From: Nepenthes gracilis
Lineage: Eukaryota > Streptophyta > Magnoliopsida > Caryophyllales > Nepenthaceae
Direction: 5' to 3'
Assembly: GCA_033239525.1 (NCBI GenBank)
Contig: BSYO01000020.1
Location: 12,774,546 to 12,838,545 of the forward strand
Length of the DNA stretch: 64,000 nucleotides
Below are positions 25,401 through 36,839 of this stretch, piece after piece. The number at the start of each line of letters is the position of its first letter. The stretch's first letter is position 1. Below the pieces are notes generated by a model. The model made no database searches. It saw only the letters and a program-made list of their open reading frames with translations, and was not told where the DNA came from. The translations under genes were made by a program, and so were the position numbers.

Positions 25401-28400
25401 AGAAAAAGGAACTTTTGAAAACCCAAGTGACTTAACAAATAAGGGTGTATATACTAAAATATATTGTATCTTTTGGACGAAGCTGTCCTAAAAAGCATAG
25501 AATGATAGTCTCTATGTAATATGATTTAAGAATTTATTGTTGTTCCCCCCCCCCCCTATTTGGCTCGTATTCTTTTAGGTTGTGGTCATGTTAATAATTG
25601 ACTATTGTTATTATACTCTGGACTTTGGAGGAGGTTTAAATTTGGGTCGCAATCTCCCTTGGCTCACCAAGGTTTTCTCAATTCGGAACGATTAATTCTT
25701 TTCAATTTGCGTCAGCTCTAAATCCAATCTTTCATGAAGAGCCTTGGTATCAGAGTTCTTTTCAAGGAACATTATTATGGTTCCTTTCAATTGGTATCAG
25801 AGTCTTACCTCAATCCGCGGCCCCAATCTAAATGTATACGAGTGGATTGCTCTCCGTCCCTCCCTATTTTGGTGGGAGTAATTACACTGACTGAAAAGTT
25901 TGTATGAGAACATTCCTAAATCCATAGATGAGCGAGTGTGGACCAGCACTCGAATTGGATGGACACCATCCAGAAGTACAACCAGCGATGAACTAAAAGT
26001 TCTGTATTTGTGGTCAAAAGAAGAACTTGATGCTTGTAATTGGAACAATACAAGGCTACATGCCATTTTTATGGCTGTATTCCCGCGTGTGGTTTTCTTC
26101 CTGAATGCTTTAGACCTAAAGTCACAGCGATTGAAGAGAATAAAGAGCTTGACAAGATGAAAATTGAAGACCTGTTGAATTTCTTCAAACCTATGAACAC
26201 ACACTTCCAAAATCAGAGAAAATAAATCCATTGCTTTAAAATCTGTTAGATAAGAGAGAGACCGTAATTCTGATGAGGAGTGACCAAGATTTTTCTTTGT
26301 TTGTAAAGAATTTTAAAAAATTCTTGAAGAAAAATAAAATCTCACCTGACTAACAAAATATGAAAGCAAAAATGTCTCCCAAAAGTGACAAGAAAGATAA
26401 ACGTGAGATCAACTCCAAATCAAAAAACACCCAAGGAGTGCAATGCCATGAGTGTTAAGGTTTGGGCATATTAGTGTTGAATGCCTAAATTTTATACACC
26501 AACAAGATCAAGCCTTGAAAACTAATGTTACCTTAAGCGATAATAAAGAGGATGAGAATAAAAGATGTTCTGAAGAAGGCCAAGCAAAATATATGGCTTT
26601 CATGACCCCCATGTAAAAGTGATGAGAATTTAGAAGAACTATTGGATCAAACTAATGACTCTAAGGATGAGTCAGAAGCCCATTTCTATGACCTTCATAA
26701 TGCGTATAATAAATTGTTTAATGAGTGTTTAAAGATCAAGAAAAGTAATGTGTCCTTGAAGCATAAATTGACAGAAATTGAATAGGAAAAAATCGCTCTT
26801 AAATCCAAGTTAGACACAAAAATCAAAAAAATTGAGAAAATGAATAGCTTCTTTCTGAAAAGATTAAGACCCTTGAATCGGATCTTAAATTTGTGCACAA
26901 TGATTTGAAACAATTTTCAAATAGGTCCAAGCAATTGGACCGTATGCTTGGTCTAGGAAAAGTCGGCGGAAATAAATCCGGATTGGGATATTAGAAAAAT
27001 TCCCTAAAAATTGCTATTAACCCCAAAACTGTCTTTGTCCGTGCTACTTCCGTTCCTAGACAAAATAGTACGTCATCCATCTCCATGGAACAAACGTCAA
27101 GAGGTTCTTTAAAAATTTGTGCCAATACACAATTTTCAAACATTAAATAGTAAAAAAAAATATTAATTACACTAAGAAGCAAGGTAAGAACACTTTCGGG
27201 TTTACCCAATTTGTCCCGACCTGCCATGGATGTGGAAAAATTGATCATATTCGCTCCTACTACTATAAAACAATTTTTTTGAACTCCGTTAGGAAAAATC
27301 TAAAGATGGAAACTCTCGTCAACCATATCAAACGTCTAAATGATCAAGTGCCTGATATAAACAAAATTATTAAATTTGGGAAGAAATTGTGAATCAAGAA
27401 GAGTAATCTCACTTACTATTAAGCTCAAATTAACCTTAAATTTGTCATACCCTCGAATTGATTTAAAAAAAGGACTGTTCATTGCACCAGCTTGGCGTTT
27501 GCTAGGCGCTTGAGCACCAAAAACAAACTCGCCCCGCCTGCGTGTGCCTTAGTGCCGCTTGAGTGCCCGTGGCTTGCGCCCCTTTATCTTCAAGCGCATA
27601 GCATGCGCAACCCTCAAACCCTCGCCGCTCTTCTCTCTCTCTCTCCACAATTTCTCTATCTACCTCCTAGCACTCCCAAAATCCTCCAGATCCGCATCTC
27701 CTCTCCTCGATTTTAGGCTTTTTCAAGGTAATTTCTCATTTCTCTTCGCTTTCTTCAGTTTATCGAGCTCCCTTCCGCTATTAATGGCGGCGGCAGTGTT
27801 TAGGGCCGAAATTCGCCAACCCCCCATATCAACATGTGGTTTTCTTTCCTATTTTTGCTCTATTTCTTCATACTTTCCTCAAATTTCTGCTAGATTTGCT
27901 ATTTTGCTCCAAATTTGCCTTTTTACATGTTTTGCTCCAGATTTGCCATTTTTTCTTCGTTGTTTTGCTCAACCTTGGGTATTTTTTTCATTTTTTGGCT
28001 GCTGCACAAAAAAAGGGGGCTGCGGTTGGCATGCCTCTTAAATTCCTTTCTATTTCTGCATTACAGATGTCTACCCCGCACAAATCCCTTGCTCGCAAAT
28101 CTGTTGGCAAGCGTCACCGGCCGGCCGGGCTCTCAGCTCCTAATTGATTCATCGATGTTGACACTGAAGCCCTGTTCAATTCTCATATGTCTCAAGGGCA
28201 ACTTTTCCTCGAACGGAAAGTTGACCTTACTTCCCTCGACCCGTTCATCTCTTCTGTGTTCATGGACCACCTTTGGGAGTCGGTTTTTACCAATTTGACT
28301 ACCCCTTCTGCGCTTTTAGTTCAAGAATCCTACTCTAACATTCATGATTATCAATTTCGTTCATTTTCCACCTTTTTGAGGGGGTGTCACCTCCGAATTA

Positions 28401-31400
28401 CCCTGGACATGATCGCTCGGGTTCTCAATATTCCTTGGGTGAAAAATTTTAACACGTCGTGTTCCATGCCACACTATCACGAGATCGCTTCTTTTCTTTA
28501 TGGCTCTCCGATGGAATGGAATGGGAGGTCTTTCAAAACCAAGCATTTCTCCCCTTGGAGGATGGCTATGGGTCGGATTATGTTCACTAATATTTTTTCG
28601 GTCACTCATTTCTCATCTATCCCCTTGATAATGTCTTATTTCTCTATACTCTCTTAAGTGGGCGGCTCATTGACTTACCGTCCCTCTTCTATTCTTACAT
28701 CATAGCTCATTTTGAGTCCAAAAGGGATGACAACATTTCCCATAGTTGTCTCATTCAGCGATTGGTCGAGGGTTTAGGAGTCTCATTTTCTAATCTTCCA
28801 CGTCTGCTGCTTGCGCGGCCTATTACCCACACTACTTTGCCCAAAGCCAGTTGCACACTCATCGCTCCTCCCTGGATCCTGCCAATCCTCTTGATGAGCT
28901 CCTTGAGGTGCCTCTCTTCCCGACCGAGGGTGGCCCGTTTTATTCCGCCTCGTCCTTCCTTGACCTCTCGTGTCTTGCTCCGTCCGATCCTCCTTGGTTC
29001 TCTACCTCTTCATCCTCTGTGCTTATGGGTCAACTTTTTGGATTATCGATTGGCTTGAGCGGCTCTATTTTTCTCAGGAGCGGCTCTATGCCTTCACACC
29101 TTACTGCGGTCGGATATGCTTGCCGGTTTTGAGCGTCTTGATTCTCGTCTGGCTACTCAGGAGGATGAACTTGTTTGTTTGTGGCAGTAGTTTGCTCGTC
29201 ATTCTTCTATTCGGACGTCTTTTGGTGATTCTTCCAGCTCAGAGTGATGTCTTCTTTTTGGCCCTTTGTGACAAAAAGGGAAAGACGACTTTGCTAGGGA
29301 GAGTTGTCCTTGTTTGGGAGAGTAGATATCTTCATTAGGGGGAGTGTTTAGTTTGTTTTGATAGGGGGAGACTTGTGTCTTGTTGATTCATATTTACTGC
29401 TTATGTTATCTATTTGATAGAGGGAGATCTATGTACTTGTTGATTCATGTTTCTGATTATGTTATCTATTTGATAGGGGGAGACCTGTGTACTATTGATT
29501 CATGTTTACTGATTATGTAATTTGATTATATTATCTGTTTACCGTAGTTATCTATTTATGTTCTGTATTTTTCTTTATCTTTATACTAACCTTGGTTGAC
29601 CAGGTACAGTAATTATTGTTCCACATGGTAGCTCTTTTGTATTTTTTCATATACTTTGCTTTTTGTATTGTGTCTGGTGTCTACTAAGTGTAGATTTTTA
29701 TGTACATGAGTTCTAGCTCAATGAGGTCTGAACTCGTGATTCTCTTTTATTTTGATCTATTTTTTGGATGAGGTTTTATCACGGAATTGTCAAAGGGGAA
29801 AATTGCTTGGTTCATTCATATGTTGACGTATTCTATGACCATGTCTGTCTATTATCGGTGAAGGTCATATTATTCTAAATATCTGCATCAGAATATATTG
29901 CTTGCTATTTGTTGAAGCGCCCTACCCAATTCCATGCTTGCCGTGCACCTAACCCAAACCTGAGCGCCTTTCCCGAGAGGCTTTGCCTACTGCTCGTCAG
30001 CCCAGCACTCAAGCTCAGTTTCTAGTTAGCCAATGCCTGTGGTTTGTCCGACCAGCGCTCAAGCCCTGTTTACAATGAGCCTGTACCCGCTGCTTGCTTG
30101 ATCCTCGCCTAAGTGTTTAATTCAATAAACTTGACGCTCGAAGCTCACTTGATCCACGCTTGAGCGCTGCTAGTTGCATCCTATAAATCCTACGCTCGCC
30201 CGCTGTACGCTCGAGCACCGCGACGCTCATTTTATCAACGGTTATATTTTTGACCTAGGATTTTAAGCCTCTCTATCTATAGCCATCTTATTTCATTTAC
30301 ACGGGACTATTGCTCGAGTTTTTGACAGTTGTTTTAGTGCAAAATCTAATCTTTCATGCTTTTAAATTGGTTAACTTGAGAAAACTTAATTTTGATAATT
30401 GTGCTTCCTCGTTAAAGTTTTCTCTCCACATTGTACTTTACTCTTTACACCTCTTTCCGTCTATTAACTTTCGTTGGCGATGTCAGTGGCGTAGACCTAA
30501 AGTTGGATCTAGTGGTATACGACAATTCAGCAATTTGTGAGGGAAGATTGACTTGAAGACTAGAAGGCATTCGATTTCGTTACCGTTGGCAAATCCAATG
30601 AGCTCCATAGTAGAGATCATAAGATTGGAGTAAGTCGGTTAGGTTAGCGCGTTTGTATTATCCGGTCTGTAAGTTGATTTTTATAGTGTATATCTTCCCT
30701 GGCCGTTGAAGTTCGGAAGGTTTTGCTCGATAGCCGTGGCTATCAAGATTTTTCTTCATCACCAAGAATCACATCTTTATTATTATTATTGCTTTCATTA
30801 CTTACTATTCACATATAGGTTAAAATATATTTTACATGTATTATATATTTTGTGATTTTTATTTTGTAAATTTTTTGAGGGGTTAAACCATTATTAGTTA
30901 TACAAAACGATTGTTCTTTCAATTGGTATCAGTGCAAAATCTAATCTTTCATTCTTTTAAATTGCTCCACTTGAGGAAACTTAACTTCTACAATTGTGCT
31001 TCCTCACTAATGTTTTCTTAAAACACTGTGTTTTACCCTTTACACACCTTTTTTCGCCTGGTAACTGTGTTTTACCATTTACACACCTTTTTCCGCCTGG
31101 TAATATTCATTGGCGATGTCGGTGGTGTGGAAATTGGGATCAAGTGGTATACAACAATTCGGCGGTTCGTGAGGGAAGATTGACTTGAAGAACAGAAGCT
31201 GTCTAGTTTTGTTATCACGGGTAAATCTATGGAGTTTTTTTGGTAAAGATCGTAAGGTAGGAGTAAGTCAGTTAGATTAGTGGGTCTGAATATCTGTCTG
31301 TAGCACGTTGGTCGGGGGAGCAGCAAGCGCCGGCTTATTGAAAATAGGGCTCGAGCGCTGGTTGGACAAGTTGCTGTTAGGTATGCGGGGTATAATGAGC

Positions 31401-31977
31401 AATCTTCCTTGGCTCACACGATTTTTCCATAGTGGTCAATTGCATTTGTATAATGAGTAATTCTACTCATACTATAAGTTCATTATAATTTTGTTAAGTA
31501 TGCGGCCCACTAAATATAAAAAAGTAAAGAAAAAGTTGTCACTTAATATGCACCTCATTCTTTTTTTGGCAGAATTGCAGTAAACTTTTAGTAACATGGG
31601 CAATACTACTCATACTATATTTTACTACGATTTTACTGAAAAAAGATGATGTGACAGTTATTATATGGGCCCGCTTAATAGAAAAAGTAAGGAAAAATAA
31701 TCAATTAACAAACACCCTGCCATAATTTTTTTAGAATTGTGATAAAGTTATAGTGAAAGTAATAATTCTCTTATATTACTAAGCTTCTGCTCTCATCTTT
31801 CATGGTTCCCCTTGCATGACCTTTTGTTCCATGCCCTTCAATGTGCAGATCATCAGGGACCATCTTCCTTCAACCAGTCTGAACATCCAGATACGCCAAC
31901 CGACTGGGTTAGAGCTGGGTGATTCGGCAGTTAGTACTCTGAACAGTGGCTCAGTAGAGATGTCCGATAAGCTTTAG
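16460..31977 (+). CDS. Mei2-like RNA-binding protein (AML family), 12 coding exons
   Basis: Coding exons read by eye: 16460-16490, 16567-16710, 16785-17254, 19439-19597, 19694-19810, 19896-20047, 22934-23025, 23157-24093, 24191-24275, 24358-24426, 24517-24696 and 31849-31977. Every intron is GT-AG and the sum is 2565 nt, 854 codons plus stop, with no frame break; this is normal length for the family. The protein has an acidic N-terminus with the family words SLPVLPH and LLPDDEDELLAGI, RRM1 at about 194-268 (LFVRNI, RGFVMISYY), RRM2 at about 280-355 (LVVFNL, HKFIEFYD), a long Gly/Ser/Asn linker, and the Mei2-specific C-terminal RRM3 from about 691 (TLMIKNIPNKYTSKMLL, YDFLYLPIDF). Plant Mei2-like proteins bind RNA and act in meiosis and vegetative meristem growth. 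The final exon, 43 codons after RRM3, lies beyond a 7.15-kb intron packed with retroelements; it is less conserved, so its assignment is the weakest. Large introns also carry three or more MITE copies. Confidence 0.93.
18192..18458 (-). mobile_element. hAT-like MITE copy 2
   Basis: In the third coding intron of the Mei2-like gene. Ends TACTGATAGAAATAT and ATATGCTCATCCATG. Flanks GTTGCTAG (18184-18191) and GTTTCTAG (18459-18466) match at 7 of 8. Confidence 0.8.
22540..22809 (-). mobile_element. hAT-like MITE copy 3
   Basis: In the intron before coding exon 7 of the Mei2-like gene. Ends CATAGAATGAAATAT and TATTTTCATTCATG. Flanks TTTATCTC and TTTATCAC match at 7 of 8. Confidence 0.8.
24802..25010 (+). 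mobile_element. hAT-like MITE copy 4
   Basis: Same TATCG-rich core in the last intron of the Mei2-like gene. Ends are degenerate (GATACACAAAAATATTGG; ATATTTTCATCTAT) and no target duplication is clear. Confidence 0.6.
25785..27400 (+). pseudogene. Ty1/copia-type gag relic in the Mei2-like intron
   Basis: A primer-binding-like TTGGTATCAGAGT, as used by copia elements primed by initiator Met tRNA, lies near 25790. Downstream, in broken frames, come LYLWSKEELDACNWNN and LHAIFMAV, typical of plant copia gag. A zinc knuckle of CX2CX4HX4C type follows near 26440 (CHEC, a stop, GLG, then H/EC-like words), then acidic and coiled-coil sequence, a segment resembling LDRMLGLGKVGGNKSGLGY, and a second CHGCGKIDHI knuckle near 27220. 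The order resembles SIRE-like elements. Many stops make it non-functional, and no pol follows. Confidence 0.75.
27480..28066 (+). other. GC-richer retroelement-like leader
   Basis: The sequence between the gag relic and the next ORF switches to CT-rich, GC-richer DNA with repeated GCGCTTGAGC-like words (related words recur at 29910-30230). Open frames encode Phe/Ser/Leu-rich low-complexity sequence that I do not treat as genes. It may be LTR or leader DNA of the element carrying the following ORF. Confidence 0.35.
28067..29300 (+). pseudogene. Retroelement ORF resembling plant transposon-protein (Transposase_32-like) domain
   Basis: The frame starts at 28067 (MSTPHKSLARKSVGKRH), passes a TGA at about 28145, then runs to 28657 with ALLVQESYSNIHDYQFRSFS-FLRGCHLRI and ARVLNIPWV. 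After a frameshift near 28650 it continues with LLSGRLIDLPSLFYSYIIAHF and LIQRLVEGLGVSF, and then with a hydrophilic C-terminal part. The pattern (a residue block near a V-E-Y/F-N motif, an FVRG-like word, an L-I-P word) fits the domain found in plant LTR elements as an extra or envelope-position ORF. It ends in repeated TAGGGGGAG purine tracts (29337-29480), as expected upstream of a 3' LTR. Domain assignment is from memory of its pattern. Confidence 0.55.
29337..30335. other. Retroelement 3' region in the Mei2-like intron
   Basis: Three related phrases built around GATAGGGGGAGA-CTGTGT-CTTGTTGATTCAT occur at about 29360-29510. Beyond that lies AT-rich DNA and then a GC-richer block with several CGCTCGAGC/GCGCTCAAGC words (29910-30230). 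No gene seen. Confidence 0.5.
30336..31290 (+). repeat. Direct repeat pair, retroelement leader
   Basis: About 250-320 bp starting GTGCAAAATCTAATCTTTCAT at 30339 recurs at 30934 in diverged form; both run on through a GGCGATGTC-GTGG phrase, GTGGTATAC-ACAATTC and GTGAGGGAAGATTGACTTGAAGA. The second copy is preceded by TTGGTATCAGTGC, a Met-tRNA-type primer-binding site, so these are probably the leaders of two related copia insertions or one rearranged one. Confidence 0.65.
31451..31775. mobile_element. Candidate MITE with terminal inverted repeats
   Basis: The left end TAATGAGTAATTCTACT and the right end, read in reverse, TAAGAGAATTATTACTTTCA match imperfectly over about 27 bp, and both then give ACTATAA. 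A second internal phrase TACTCATACTATA suggests a nested or duplicated end. Possible TA duplication at the flanks. It lies just before the last exon of the Mei2-like gene. Superfamily not determined. Confidence 0.45.
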
Positions 31978-32077
31978 CGGGAGCTAACTGCTCAGATTGG
32001 CTGGCTGGCTGGCAGCTCTGCGGTAGCTATCGTCGGTAACTTATTGAGTACATATTTAAGTGAGATTAAAAAAGAAG

Positions 32078-32108
<31 letters not shown>

Positions 32109-35100
32109 GTACAAAGAGGTGAACAAAGTGAAGAGAAATCATTTCCTTTTTGGTAGTATAATTTGGTTCCGGTGGACCGATGAAAATATCGGTATCGATA
32201 TCTGACATAGTTATATTAGTGTTGCTTATGTCGGAAGTAAAAAAAATTGCTAAGAATTGTAAACTGACAGATAAGTATCGGTTGATATATCGTGGATACT
32301 GCAGTATATGACGATTTTGTCACACTATTGATAAATATTGGCATCGAGAGTTCAGTAGCGATATAAATCAACCACTTTTGATTCTTGGCTTGCTGACATC
32401 TTTGCCTGACTTACTCAAAACAAGAACAGGGAGCATTTTGTTCTTAAGTGATGAAGAATTTCCCTTTTTTTTGCTTTTTTTTTTTTTTTGTTTTTCTAGA
32501 CATCATGAATGTTCTGTGATTCCTGTGGGTAGATCGATTGGATCTGCAAATATGATGTCTGTTGGGACTATGTGAGCAAAGTTGATGTAGGGTGTTGTGT
32601 ATGATTTTGAGAGTTGTGGGGGACTTCTTTGCAAATTTGTACAGAGATGGAATTCTGAAAAATTACCAGTGACATGGAATGGAACTGGAAGCCTATTTAT
32701 TTCAAATATGAGTTCTCTCTTGATGTATTCTTTTACATCTGGATGCCCTGATAGCTGATAGGCTAAGCATAATCACTGAAAATTGCAATAAAAAAAATCA
32801 ATAATTGTTAAATTTTGTAAAAGATTGTGCTTGTGCTTTTTTTTTTTTTTTTGAATTTAAATTATGCAAATAATTATTCTATGATACAAATGTCGAATTG
32901 TGTACGTTTTATCATCCTTAAATCTTATGATACGCAATTTTATAAAAAATGATCGTATCAAGGTTGCCATTAGGCAACTTGTATTGACAAATGACCTTAT
33001 TGGGGTGAGATTTGTGCAAAGACGCATTTAATTCATGAAGGTTGCTTTCATAGAAGATTATCTAATGAAATATTTATTAGGAATTATTTTTGTGGAAAGG
33101 TCATCCTAGTAAAGATGTAGATGCAACCATTGCTGAGATGGTTACTAGGAGGGCCGGAAACACTAGGAGTCCTTTTGATTGACATAAGGCGAAAAGGGCC
33201 ATATTGTATTTGTCCCTTATAGTTGGAATCAGGTTGTATGATAAGTAGGGAAGACTGCTTGTATAAACTCATAAGTCGATGATCGTTGTCAACAACTATT
33301 GTAGACTACGATGTGAGATATCAAATAAAGGGCGTAAGTTATAGAGTGGCAGAAAATGATTTATTATGAAGAGAGCCTTTAAGGTATTTCTTAAAGGCAT
33401 TCCTTAACATGTGTATCATATTTGGATTTAATAGAGTAAGTACTTGGAAACAATGTATCGTCCAATGAGGGCCATTTTGAGGAGAAACTTTTGCGAGATC
33501 CCTTGAAGTTATGAACACTTCCTTGGGTATCTTAAAGCCATTAATATCTATCTGAGAAAGAAATTGTGGCATCTTTGGTCCACAAGGGAGTGTTACGAAG
33601 ACAAGCTATTTGTGATGACTAGATATTGCTTAGAAGAAGACCTTTCATTTATAAATAGCATTGAGGATGCGCTTAGAGGGAGGCATCAATGCTTGTAGAG
33701 AAAAAGCTAAGTTCTTCAGATAGGCAACATGAGATTATGAATACAAAACTAGAAACACCTTCAACCCTCGTGAAAGTGTTCTTCATGTTGACTGGTTTGA
33801 TGAGCCCAAGCCTCAGGGAGGACGCACTTGGTTGGATGTTGTCTTGAGAAATGTTATTTACGCTGCAAAGGTATAATATGTGTAATGTATCTGTAGAGAG
33901 GCATCACGATGATGGGTTATTGTGAAGTCCTTTGGAGAATTAAAATGAGATTGTGCTTGTGAGTTAGAGGCAACTTTGACCCTAGTTAGAGTTTTGTTCA
34001 TGTGAGCATGTTGGATGAGTCAAGGTTTTATGGGGGACATATAATTCTAATGGGTTGGATGTTGTTGAGAGGAACACTATTTAAGTTGCTACAATTGTAT
34101 TCTAAACATAACTCTGAATATGTGTTTTCAAAATATTCTTAGTCAAAATGTCCCAATTCTTAACATTACAATTCAACAATTTAAACAATTAAAAATTAAT
34201 CCTTTTAAGTACTCATTTTGCCCAAACACAGTAAAATTATTCAAACTACCAATCTAAAAAATTAGTAAAATACGATAAAAGTGAGCCCAACTTTTAACAA
34301 AATGCATATAATTTATATATGTTGATGTATATAAATAAAACACAGGAAGAATAATAACGATAATCAAATGCAATACTACTAAAATGCTAAAATAACAAGA
34401 ATTCATTTCAAAATATATAAATCAAAGATTAGTAAAAATCTTACCAACAAAGATAAAATATTGAAGATTTGGCTATATACTTTTACCTTATAACCCTTTG
34501 GCCATAAGTTGCTATTCAAGACTTGTAGTTAGGCAAACTATATATTATTACAAATGGATGAAATCAAATGCTACTTTTTGTGTAATAGATGTTAGATTAG
34601 ATTTTCAATTCATGAATAATATGTTAATACATATTTAAATATATTTCGTGAATTATTAGTCAAACATATTTAAATATATCTAAATACATTGCACAATGAA
34701 CAAACATACAAACTTTTTCTAAATGAGATGAAAACAAATAATATTTACACATTTGTAAAGTAGATTTTTTGTCAAATATTTACATAAAAATGATATGTAA
34801 GGTCAAATAGTTGATCTCAACAAATGTGAATAGTATTATGAAATTAGGTACAAACCTTTAAAAACTTAAGATCTTTAAGTAAAGTAGGTATGCATACAAT
34901 AAAATAGTAAGATGGACAATAATAAAGCACATGCACACATGTTTCATGAAGAACAAATAATTTATCTCAAGATTTTCAAAAACAAATAAAGAAAAGGTTT
35001 AGTTGCACATACTTTATACTAAATACTACAAAGATCTAATGCAAATAGCTTTAAAATCATTTTTCTTTACATTCTCTCTGCTATTTTCTCTCTCTCTTTT

Positions 35101-36160
35101 TCTTTTCTTTTCATCTATTCTCTTGAGAAATTTACTAAAAATGCTTCAGAAATTTACAAAATTACTAATAGATAGACATGTGTACAAATACCAATCGAGC
35201 GTATATCAAGCATCTGAATGTGTACATGCAAACCTTGAGCACCACGCACCTTGCATACAAGTGCCCCCTATTTTGCTAAGTCATGCATGAGCAGCATCCA
35301 TTTTGCTAATAAATTGATGTCGTTGTATGAGTATCCTTAAGACACAAGTAAGACACTAGCTAAAATCCCTAATTATTTTATTTTCTTGCAAATACTTGAT
35401 TATTCTCAATAATATCCACTTTAATTCAATAATTTATGACGCCGTCATACACAAGTTGGGTATCAGGTTTAACAATTTTTGCCAAAGATTGTTAGGACCA
35501 CCTCACAGACAAAGGCAATAGATCGAAGTGGCAGTGGGTATCAAGTTGAGTAGGACATCAAAGGTGGTTGGGAGAAGATGTCAAAACCCGATTGGCTTAG
35601 AATAATTTTCTAAGAATTTTTCCTCATCCTTGCATTTTTCAATGGATTATGGTAAATTTAGATAAAATTTTAGATTAAGAAAAAAATTAGATATCTCATT
35701 ATGAGTTCGGAAAGTCTAACATATACTTTTGAAAATTCTATATATGTCTAATATCTTTTATAATGGGGAATATGATGTTCAAACTCTCCATCAACCTTAG
35801 GGTATCATTGTGCGTTGAGGCATTACACATAACCTAAGTAAATTATCCCGTGATAGAGAACGATCTCTCAACATGTTATGAGGATGATTGAAAGTCTCAA
35901 AGAGACCCAGTGCTGAGTGGACATTCTCCTATGAGAGCCGGAGGGCTCGGTAGTGCGGATATTGTCTGGGATGGAGGTTTAGACCATTGGTTTCATTGGA
36001 GACGTGTTTTTGTATCACACTTGATGGGATGACTTTCCTGGGATAAGAGATAAGTTGGAAGTCATGAGCCCATTAATACTCACGACGCTAGAAGCATTGA
36101 ACAGGATGACACCATAGTACTCGAGATTAATGTCACGGTTACTAAGTCTGTGCTTTGTCA
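31978..36160. other. 3' flank of Mei2-like gene and long intergenic region
   Basis: The 3' UTR should start at 31978; a (GAA)n run lies at about 32070-32107. No poly(A) site is certain. 32900-34120 holds two related phrases around GTTGGATGTTGT (33830 and 34053), probable decayed repeat DNA. 34120-35450 is AT-rich with no gene. 35450-36160 has more balanced composition and may be LTR remnant of the gag relic that follows. Confidence 0.5.
32177..32372 (+). mobile_element. hAT-like MITE copy 5
   Basis: Starts CCGATGAAAATATCGGTATCG; the right end (GCGATATAAATCAACC) is degenerate. Same TATCG-rich core as the other copies. Confidence 0.55.
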
Positions 36161-36615
36161 ATCAACAGAGCAGCCGAGGCACAGTTAAAAGCAACACAAC
36201 CAAGCAGATAAGCAAGTCTGCACAACAAAAATAATTGAAGCAACAAGATCATTCACTAATAACAGAACTGGCTGCCAAAGATTGTTGAGACAATCTGGTA
36301 GTCGTTCCATGTGTGTGCTAGGAATGATTCATAGGTAGATAGCTAATTGAATTGTAAAGCAAAAGTATGATCAAAGTATTGTCTTTATGAACTGTCAGTT
36401 TTCGAAGGAATTGGACAAATTTTTCCTCAAGACCCTTTCTATTTTGCCTTTCATGTCTACTTCTTCTTTACCCCTTCCACCCTCAATCCCCCTTATTTGT
36501 TTTTATCCATCTTCCATGATTAGTAATAACAGATTCATCATCTTTTGTTACAAATTGGTATCGGTTTCTGGTTTCTATCCTGATATTCACAATTCCAGCA
36601 GCCAAGAATCCGTCT

Positions 36616-36834
36616 ATGGCTTCCAATGAACAATCTGTAGAAGAATAAATGAAGCAACTCCACTTGGAATGGCAAGACCAATATAAAGAATAAGTTACAG
36701 CACAACAACAGTCCATTGATAACAGAGTCTGCAAGATGGATGACAAAATGGATGCCTTCATGCTCGAAATAAAGACAACTGCTACAAGTAAGCAACCTTC
36801 GAGTTCTACGAACCAACCTCATGCTTGTCGATAG
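36616..36834 (+). pseudogene. Ty3/gypsy gag N-terminal relic
   Basis: The frame from the ATG at 36616 reads MASNEQSVEE, stop, MKQLHLEWQDQYKE, stop, VTAQQQSIDNRVCKMDDKMD and onward to a TAG. A short N-terminal coiled-coil stretch of this kind, placed about 65 bp after a TTGGTATCGG word that could be a mutated primer-binding site, is typical of plant gypsy gag starts. Two internal stops and no continuation make it a relic. Confidence 0.6.
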
Positions 36835-36839
36835 CCGAG

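Noticed and set aside
27559..28041. Phe/Ser/Leu-rich 160-codon frame
   Set aside because: Low-complexity CT-rich leader, with no conserved motif.
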